This document shows, in pieces, positions 25,401 through 36,512 of a DNA stretch of 64,000 bases. The notes under the pieces were generated by a model that was not told the origin of the DNA, searched no databases, and was given only the letters and a program-made list of their open reading frames with translations. Numbering within the stretch: position 1 is the first letter of the stretch; each line of letters opens with the position of its first letter. The DNA lies in NCBI GenBank assembly GCA_947561395.2, contig OX387184.1, positions 40,104,766 to 40,168,765 on the forward strand, given 5' to 3'. The position numbers were made by a program, and so were the translations under genes. The stretch comes from Buxus sempervirens (lineage: Eukaryota; Streptophyta; Magnoliopsida; Buxales; Buxaceae).

Positions 25401-28400
25401 TTTTATATTAACAGAGATCTTGACTCTATGCAATTGTATTATCTTTGATATCATTTCACACCTTATGTATTTCTAAATATCAACACTGTTGCAGCTATCT
25501 ATCAATTGTCAAAGATGAAGGGTTGGAGATATCTCAGCCTGCATTAGATCCTGCGAAGTCAGAGGTGCATCATCAAATTACTGCTCGTAGGAGGAAATCG
25601 AAAGTTCACAGGTAGTTGAACTATCTTTCTTAAGATATGTATAATTTTTTTCCGTCTTTTTTCTGGCTAAGTGAGGGCATCCAAACTCAAGATTGGGAGA
25701 AGCAAGTATCTTCTATAGTTAATATCTGAGGAACATGATATACATACAGGCATATTGGTCGAGAATTTGATCTTTCATCCTAGTAGACCCTAGGGAGCAA
25801 TATACTGACTGTTATGAGACACAAGAAATCTGAGGACAATATTGAGAAGTCTTTTATTTAGCTTCTTATTAAGAGGTTTTTATTGGAAAGGGGTGCAAGG
25901 ATGTCCTAGTAGGGGTTTGGGAGTGTGAATTGGGCTGAGCAAAATTTTAACCTTAATTAATCCTAAATTATTAAAGAGAATGTTCAATCCAACATGCTTG
26001 AAAGAAATACACAGGCTGTTCACAGGAAGTGTATTGAACACAAAAGCAGGAAAATTATGCATACAAAAACTAATTAGGCACATGTATACATGATTCACAC
26101 TATGACATGCCAATATAAAATAAAATAGGAATAAAGCAAGATGGCACATCAGAATATGTAGTGGTTTGGTCAATCATGACTAATGTTCAGTTCCTTGTGG
26201 ACAGTGTACATCCTAGGGTTCCTTTAATATCTGGGGTTTTTAAGTTAGCCCGAAAGCCTTTGCAAAGTGCCTTTACTAGTTGAGCAGCACAAACGGTTAG
26301 ATAACGATGATTTTGGGTTTTGCGGAAAACTAGCATAGACCGACACTAGTGTAGCTTCTACTAGTCAAAGCCCCTCTTTGCTACCTGATGCTCAAGTGTC
26401 TTCAGATACTATTAGAACCTTCCTTTCGAGTAAAGTGACTGAGGTCCCATCAGTTAGTTGAAATGACTTGCCAAAGTTTCTTCTCTATAGGGCCTGAGTT
26501 ACTGCCTTTGTAATTGAAGGTGCTTCAGCTAGTTGAGAAGACTGGTTGAATACCTTATCTGTAGAATAGAGGCTACTGCTAAGACCAATTATTTCAGACA
26601 AAGATCCTGCATTTACAATAAATTTTGGAATGAAATTTTCAAAATTCAGGGTGTCTACTTGGCTTTCAGTTCAGCTTACCATCCCCAAACTGATGGCCAA
26701 TCTGAAGCTGTTAACAAGTGTGTAGAGAACTATTTGAGGTGCTTTGTGGGTGACAAGCATGAGGAATGGGTTCTGGCTGCCCTTGGCAGAATGGTGTTAT
26801 AACAGTACTTTTCATTCGACAAAAACCACTCTTTATGAAGCTTTATATGGCATCTTACCTACCCTGTTGGTTTCCTACGTACTAGGGGCTACTTGAGTGG
26901 CAGCAGTGGATGATGTCTTGTGGAAATGGGATCTCACACTTCAACTTTGAAAGACAACCTTCATAAATCACAAAATAGGATGAAACAGTATGCTGATCTC
27001 AAATGAACAAAACGTACTTCTACAGAGGGTCAGTGGGTTTACCTTCATCTGCAGCCCTGTAACCAGAGGTCGGTGGCTCATCGACGCAATATGAAGCTGG
27101 CCCCAAGGTTCTACTTTTACGGACCATTTCAGATACTCCAACAGATTGGTGAAGTTGCCTACCGGTTGGATTTCCCATTTCATCTCAAATCCATCCTGTT
27201 TTCCATGTTTCAAAGCTAAAACAGAAACTTGGGAAATGAGTAACCCCACTTTTACAGCTCCCTCCGCTGGATCCTAACGGAGTTTTGAAACCAGAACCAG
27301 CTTAGGTGTTGGAGCATTGAATGTGAGAGCACGATCTGTCACTGAACTTTTGGTTCGATAGCAGGGACAAACTATGGAAGTTGCCACATGGGAAGAATAT
27401 TATGGTCTGAAACATGCTTACCCACACCTTGTGGGCAAGTTGTTTTAAATGGGGGGGGGGGGGGGGGGGGGGGGGGGGTGTGTGTAGTTTGTTACAGATC
27501 TATTGATCTGAGGGTCCAGATCATCATAACAGATGATGATAACAAATAGTTGTTCTAGCTTTCTAGGATCTGCTGGACTGTCAACTGAATCTTACATAAC
27601 AGAGAGTCTGTTCTGTTGTAAACTGAATTTTGAGTCTGTTAGATTGCCAACCGTAATTTTGTTAACATTAGTTACAGTTGTTAGTTGTAACTGAATTCAG
27701 TTGATCGGTTTACAATTGTTATTTGTAACTGAATTCAGTTGATTGGTTGATTAATTACAAGAGAATTTGTATAAATACTAATCAGAGAGCTAATAAAATG
27801 GAAGAGAAGTATTTTCAAGAAAGTTTATTCCCTTGGAGGTCTGGTTATCCTTGAATTTAACCATTGTTACAGAAAATTTCTTTGGAATTCTTGGTTTCAG
27901 ATTCAAGAACATTACACAGACGTACGGATCTTTACCCTTGCATGCGGGAAGGCTGTTTCCCGTAATTCCAATCCATGACCTTTAGGTTGCAACGGAACAA
28001 TCTTATCATTGCGTCAAGGCCCACCCTATATATTAATATGACATATAATATATTATTTTAATATATAACATTATATTATATTACACAATGTAATATTATT
28101 ATAACATAGTATGTAATATACTATACTATATATATAATGCATATGTATTTTATATAATATATTATATGTAATACATTATATAATATTATATTATATCAAA
28201 AATAATATATAATAATATTAACATATTGATTTACCAATATGGTTTGTGTGAGCAATTTTATATAAAAACTCCAAATTCAATCTCAATAATCTGTATTAAT
28301 CAAATGAGATTATAAATTCTAATCGTATAATTAAATTCTAAAATCTACGATATCTAAACAAGATTCTGGATTTTGAAAAATAGCAATGAGAATTTAGATT

Positions 28401-31400
28401 TCAAAATCAAGATTATAATCCAGAATCCGTATAGACTCCACCAAACACCTGTTAGTGTCTTGTTTGCTGATAAATTTTAAAGTAGTTAAGTTGATATTAT
28501 TGTGAAAATGTATTAGTATTCCCATTGGTGTTGTTGATTTCACTTGCTAGGTGGTGATGATCCTATAAGAGTGGACATGTTTATTGCATATGTTTGGCTT
28601 ATTTCTTAGTGGTAATATTTTGTTATCATAAATCAAAAAGGCAACTCAGTATGAAACCATCAAATCTAAAACCTCACAGTTCTCAGTAATAAAATTTTCA
28701 TCTTGTAGAGTCTAAACTTTATCATGTCATAGTCATCATAATAAACTAGTTCTCAAAATAGTGGGGTCAGCGACATGAGTCTTGTCTCTCCATCTCGCTC
28801 TATCAAAAATCATATCTTTGGTTAATCTGCGTTTTTGTAAGTCTTATTCTTTACATTGCATTCATGTTTTTTTAGGCCTTCCTCTTACTCCCTTAGGCCC
28901 TTCAATATGCATACTATCACACAGGTGCATCTGTAGGTCTTTGATTTACATGGTCTAACCATCTTAACCTACTCTCCTCCATTTTATCCCTAATGAATGC
29001 TATGCCTAACCACTTCCAGATTCAAAAATATAAGTTGGTCAACTAGATGACCCCTATTAACAGCACATGGTGACCCCTTTATGCTCTGATGTTTAATGGT
29101 TCAGATGCCCTTGATTCTCCACAAGATCAGGGTTGATATTCTGCTACAGCAGGTGGTATGGTTCCTGTGTTGCTGGGGAGCTCTTGACGAGGAGGCTTAG
29201 GATAGTTGAAGGGTTAAATGTGGAAGATACAGATGACAAAAAGTTCATTCGTTAGCATTTGGGTATAGGTACAGATCTGTTTATGTAATTTGAAGTGGTG
29301 TTGGTGGAAACTGCTTGGTCTGTGGGATTTTGTGTAGGAATCGTGGCTCCTCTGAGGGATTGCAGTTGCAGCTGGTATGGAGGGTTAATTAATGGATCAA
29401 GATGGCCACCCAATTTTGGTGTTGCAGTTAGGTGTGCTAGGGAGCTGACAACAGTTAAACTAGAGCCATTCTAAAGGGGGTGAATGAGTTGTGTTAGAGA
29501 GTTGTGATTCCAGATAGACAATGCTACAGCTGCTGATGGCAAAAGACGCTGTGGTCATGGTTTAATGGTTTATACAGGATTGTCTGTGTGAGCTGGAATC
29601 ACTTGGAAATAGTTCCAGTAGTGCGGAGTTTTATTTTAGGTATTGGAATGTATTACAGCAGCAGGGATGATTTTTGGGCAAGTTTTGTAACTCTGTCAAG
29701 GAATAGATCTTAGATCTATGAGAGTTCTGTAGTGGCTTGACATCTATTATAAATGAGGGCACCAAGGATTTACATACTTGAGATTGTCAATTCCCCTTGT
29801 AGTTAGCATATTCTTTTTCCTTACCAGAAATTAGTCTACATTATTCAGGCCACACATAGCCCTTCTTGTTAACTTCATTTTGAATTCATTTTAAGCAAAT
29901 TGGCTTATATAACAGTTGCTTGCTTTGACATATATATTGTGACTTCTATTAACTACTTCTATCTGTTGTATGAGCAGGAGGATTTACAAGCTCAAGGGTC
30001 ACGGAAGGTGTGATGACAAAAGTACTGGTCCTCCCTGCATAGGGTAAGGAATCACCAGCTCATAGATCCTGCTGAAATTTAACAACTGTCTCTATCTCAT
30101 CCTTAATTTAGTGTATCTTTTGGAGATCTGTTATCATCATTGTTAATTTCTTTATGATTTTTTATTTCCCTAAATGAAATCTGTGTTGCAGCTGGGTAGA
30201 AATGATGGCACCAGTTTTCTCAAGGGCAGCCTGGCGCTGTGCCTGGTATATGATCCAGGTATGGACCATATGGCATTCCTACCGTACAACTAGTCCTGTT
30301 CTTTTTCTTACATAATCGTGTTATAGATGTTACATTCTAAATAGCAGACTAGAATCACAATGGAACTGTAGAATTTTCTATGCTCATATGTAGAAAGAGG
30401 ATAACAGACAACTATGTAGTCATCATATCAAGTTAATTTGCCTGATGATGTTTTTTAGCAAAAAAAATCTTTCTTTTTGAATTATTTATGATTCTCATCT
30501 CTTTCACCAACTTGGTAGCTTAGCTATTAATATCAAATGAGCCCTTTACTATAATTATTTGGTAATTTTTTTTGCAGAATGACTTGATACATGCATGGGG
30601 TCTAGATATGCAGCTTGGTTACTGTGCACAGGCAACTGTTAAAATCTTATAACTTTATCAAAAAATTTTCACCTAGATGATAACTAAGCATACTTTTTCC
30701 AGGGTGATCGGATGAAAAATGTAGGAGTTGTGGATTCTGAATACATAATTCATCTGGGTCTGCCTACACTTGGTGTGTCAGATGTGAACAATGTGAGTGT
30801 TTTTTATTTTTACCTACAAATATTTCTAGATATGGGCATAATTCTACCTGAGATAGTCTACTGAGTTAGAGGCTATTTAGTTTAACATTAATATAAATAT
30901 ATCCATATGTTTGTGCTGAAACTATTCTCTGGGACAGTGTTTGATTTGGATAAACATTCTAACACTGAATCTATTTATCTGCATTCGTGCTTTTGTGCTC
31001 TGTAGGATGTTGGAATGAGATAAATTTAAATATTTATGTTCATGCTTCCTTATAAACCAACATTTTCACTTTAAATTTTGCTAGATATTTTGCCAAGAGT
31101 GCACGGCAGCAAAAACTCTCACTAGGGAAATAATGGGCGAGTCACAGTGAAAAAATTAGGAATTTTTACTTGAAACTTTTATATGGTTTAAAGAAGAGAT
31201 AATGCATTTTAGAATCCAAAATATGAAAGTAAAATATGTATTTCACACATTTATGGTCAAGTATAGGTTTGTATTGTATGGAGAGATATTGAGAAATTAT
31301 GCCTAAATCATTGAATTATCGTGTTGAGGGGATATTACTTGATGAGATGGTGCAAGCAATTAGCAATTATTGTGAGGTTTGAGTTTGAGCAACCAATTTG

Positions 31401-34400
31401 CATGAAAGTGGCAAAGGTTAGGTTTGCAGCCAGTCTTCTTTGAAGACCTCTCTTTATGGGACCAACACATGGTTATGGTCTTTTATTGAATTATTATGAG
31501 AAATTTTATAAAGGTCTAAATAGGAGAACAGGAAATAAAAATAATCAGATCTATAGCGAGATTGATCTATACTGCACATATCTGTTGTAAATTTGTAATA
31601 TGGCTTAGTACCATTGATGTAAATCAAATATAGATGACAGGGTAAAGTAAAAAGTCAAGTAATTCCAAAAAGATATAAATGTCTAATTAACCAAAGAATT
31701 CAAGCACATTAACAAGTTACAAGCATATATCGGATCCAGAACAAGTGTCTAGTCAGCTCAGTCCTATCTTTAGTGTTCCTGCACCGATGCTGAACATAAC
31801 ACATACTACTTTCTATAGAACTATAATATTATGTTCTATGATGATACTAGTCTATGTAGTTCGCTAGATTCATTGAGACTGAAGCTTACCAACATCCCAT
31901 GGACAGATATAAAGGATAATGGAAAGTAACAGACATAGTAATAGCAAACATAAGCATAAGTGGAATAGGCATGGTGATTTATATCTTGGGGGGTTTTGGT
32001 TTATTTCGGAAAAACCAATATCTATATTGATGCCCCCTTCAGCATGTGGGAACTCATTCATGTACCATAGATCATGATCCTCAAGCCGTATGACAGTAAA
32101 CTTTGTAAACCATAGCTCTCAAAGAATTACCACTTTAGCAGGTAAGGATAGTGGACTATAGGTTCAAGGTAGTGTCCTGGAGGACTTCTTTAACATACAC
32201 CAGCCCAACCTCCCCACTCATTATCATCATCACCATGACCACCATTGGTTCCATCACCACTACATCCAGAGCTATTCTCTTCAGTCGCAGATGGATTAGA
32301 TATTGAATTGAATCTACATGAACTCTTGGTGTCTTTGTTATTGTTCTCTGTCTTTCTTCTTCTGTGATTGGTTTCATGTGCCATGTTACTTATGGATGGA
32401 AAATTCTCATAGCTTTAGCAAAGAAGTATCCACTTTTATATCCCACCTCATCTTTTATTACGTTGTTGAAGTCTTAACATCCATAATGGCTCTTACGATC
32501 ATAGAATTAGGCTGACCATCAGTCTCATCTAGCTTGTAGCACTTAACTCATTTTGTAAATGGGTCTAGCTCATCAACCCCATCATTAAATGTCACTTCTA
32601 TACACTCTTTTGCATGATGTTAATGTTATGCATCATAATCTCTAGCTACTTTTAGCGTCAACCTTATGTTGCAGTATAATGCGAGTGTTTAAAGCTTCTT
32701 ACACTCCACCCGGTTCCTTTACTTGGTATGGATGAGGGTGAATGCTTCTTTCTCTCACAAGCTAAAAGGAATGCTACCTAGGCAATGATCTGGGCAAGTA
32801 ATACTTAAGTTTGATACTAAACCATAGAAGAAACTATGCATAGATGTTTTGTGCAAGAACACGAACACAAAGAGTTGTACAAATATAGTAAAAGAGAAAT
32901 TTCTTTTTAGTTGTGAAGAAGATTGGTTGTGATCTCATGTGGCTGTCTTATTACAACATGAATAAACCTTTTTATCAATATTATAGCTGTCTTATTAGAA
33001 AGGAGTTCTTTGCATGTCCCCATATAATGTGTGAAAGTTTTGTGAGTGAGGATGTTTATGGTTACTATAGAGAGAGAGAGAGAGATGAATCCGAAATTAT
33101 AGCTGCTCATTGCATTAGGATACTAAAAAATAAAAAAATAATAATAAAAAGAAAACTCTTACAATATTCATTGTAATTAACTAAAATGGAATTTTCTGAT
33201 ACAGTAATTAAACGGTGGTTTATGCAAGGGTATAAGAGATCTAACAGCATGACAAAGAACATGAGGCTGTTATTCATATTTGAACAACCAATCTAGATAA
33301 TAGATCTGCGAGTAGCATTCTTGTTAGTGAGTTTTTGGTAGGAATAATTTTAAAATGAAGAGCTTCTTTTTTTTTTTTTATCAGTAATCAGAAATATTAT
33401 ATTAATAGTAAGCATGAAAACATAGTTTTGATGGTACACGGATAGTGTACCCAAAGAAGGTAGAACAGTCTAGACAAAAACACAGCGTGACGCTGGACAA
33501 GATAAACCATCCTCATTTCCTTCCCTAAGCTGAAAATGACAAACTGTTATCCATCGCATGATGGGCTGCCATCCAGCAATGAAGAGCTGATGTGTGAAGA
33601 GGGTTCTTGAGATAGCATGAGGGTTCTTGAGATGGCATGGATTATAAAGTTCCAATCACAACCAGTTAAGTAGTTTTTTAAGGAAGAAAAAATAAACACG
33701 ACTTATGATTGATAGATTTATACTCACACTAGACAATAGAAATCCATATTTCTTCTTGATTTGATCAACAGCACCAACCTTCTCATCTTCGTTCTGCTCC
33801 TTTATTGAGGTTTTTTCATTCTCGTGATGCTTACATGTTCAACTGTAGGATGCTGAAATGAGGCTTAAATTTCATTGACTTGATTTTGGGGCCAATTGCT
33901 AGCCACTACCACAAATTTAATAGGTGCTTAAATCAAATCGGAGGAAGCAATCACCATAAACAAAACACCTTTGACACTGAAGGTGCAATATCTCCATGAA
34001 TGTTGTAGTGTATTGACAATTCCAAACTGCAACTGCATCATTTTGCAGCCGCATATAAATTTTTTGCATTGCTGAGCTTTTACAATTGTATAAGCAGCCA
34101 GCTGAATAGAAATCGTCTATGCCCAATTTATCGTGCACTGGTGCACCAACTATTTGTGATTGATCCGTCACACTTAAAAAAAAAATCATTTCTCTCTCTT
34201 GAAATGATTGAATGCACAAATCACAATGAATGGGTGTATGGTGTATGAGAAATTGGGCACAGACGATACATGCTTCCGTTCCCGTTGTAGTTGCAATGTG
34301 GGCCCCATTGTAGCAGACACGCGTTGCGTGAAGTTTAGAACGTAAAAAGGTAAAATTTTAGGATTCCCATGCTTTAAGCTCGATGGCATAAAAGTAAAAT

Positions 34401-36447
34401 AGTATTTGATTTAAGGTAACTTGTGGGAGAAAGAGGTAAGTGAAGTCAGTCACACATACGACGGTAAAAGTGATGCTTTTTAAAAATAATTCAGATTCAG
34501 CCATTTAATTCTTTTAAATTGAGAATTGGTGATAATTTTTTAAAATAATTGAAACCAATTATCATTCTACTCACAAAATTTTTTTTAACATTGCCCTTAT
34601 AAACCCTTGTAATCATGGTTTTGTTCAAGTCTTTTATGGGTATTTTGGGAAGAAAGTTTTTGTAAATAGTAAAATGATACTTGATCTCAATTATTTTTAA
34701 AAGGTATCACTAAATATCAGTTTGGGAGAATTGACTTTTATTTGCTATACCTAATGTATACTTTTGGTGCACATGAGGTTTTCCACCATTCAGCGTTAAC
34801 ATAAATATACTCTCTTTTGTGATAAAAAGGAGATCGGTTCCTATCGTGCCACTCAGTGGTACCAACGTGGAATGGATGGACGTATGTCCCATTTCAACAG
34901 GGGGTCCCACAACCCAAACCACATCCTAGCCGGTCGTTTCATTGAACCATTGGATCTTGGCACCAGAGGAAATGCGTTTGATAAGAAGTTACTATTTCCC
35001 ACCATGATTGTGTCATGTGCATGAAGGACAGGGAAACCATTATCTTTTTTCCATCACGATGTGGCATTTTTGTTGCGGAGTCACTTCCATAGTTGGGTAT
35101 GGCAAGAATACACAAAAGATGATGGTAAAAATGTCGAAGGAAAAATAAAAAAATAAATAAGTATGTAGATAGTTGGACCGTAGGAATAGGTAAATAGATA
35201 GGGTAGGATCAAATAACTGTGACGGTTACCGTTTCGATATTTATTATTTTATTATAATTAAGGCAGCGTGTGAGTCTCTTTCCTAGTGAAGAAATAGGAT
35301 ATAGACGGATTTATAGGGGTAAATTGGTATAATAGAAGATAGAAGAAGTACAAAACTGAAGTAAAAAGGGAGGTCAGAATACATAAGGCAGAACACATGA
35401 CGAGTTGACATGTTAACCCTCCTTTTTTATATAAGGTATAGATTTTAAGGACTGGGAAAAGTCCAAATGCTTGGAGGCTTAGTACAATAATATCAATATA
35501 TAAAAATAAGAGGGATGTACAGGAGTGCAAATTACCATGGCATTAAACTTATGATGGACACTAAGAAATTGTTAGAAACAGTGATTGAACATAGCTTAAG
35601 GCTAATAACTAGGGTGACAAAACCAATTTAGATTTTTTCTTGGAAGATCCACTAAGCTATATTCTTACTTAGACAATAGAAAAGTCTGGAGAAAAGAAAA
35701 AAGATTTACATATGGTTTTTATTGGTTTAGAAAAAGCATAGATATGGTTCCAAGAGAATTGATTTGGTGGACTTTGTATAAAAAATGTATACACCAATGA
35801 AATATATTGATGTAATGATGGATATGTATAAGGGAGCCTTAACTAAAGTGAAAATTGTTGGTGGTGAGACAACTGATTTTCTGGTTAAGATAGGTTTGCA
35901 TCAAGGGGTCAGCTATCAGCCCTTATCTTTTCACCTTAATTATGGATGGGTTGATGAGTCATATTGAAGATGAGGTGGCTTAGTGTAAGTTATTTGCAGA
36001 TGATATAGAATTGGTGGTCACACACACTAGAGAAGAAGTAAATACTAAACTATAATTGTGGAGAGATACCTCAAAGTCAAACGATTTTAAAATAAACCGT
36101 GCAAAGACTGAATACATGAAATACCCTTTTTAATAATAATATAATTAATGAAGCTATTAGAATTGACAATCAAGATATCCCTTAAAGTAATAAGTTCAAG
36201 TATCTTGGATCAATGAAATTTGATGAAGATGTTGCACATATGATGAGAGTTTGTTGGCTTAAGAGTTTTTTTTTTGGGTGGGGGGTTGCTTCTAAGGTTT
36301 TGTGTGATAAGCGTGTTCCACTTAAATTAAATGGTGAGTTCTATAAGATAGCAATTAAACTAGCAGAGGTATTATTGTTGAGGTGCTGAAAGAAGAGTAG
36401 ACAGGACCTGCATAAGTATGCGTGCCTCCCCCATCTTTCTTTTTTCT

Positions 36448-36512
<65 letters not shown>

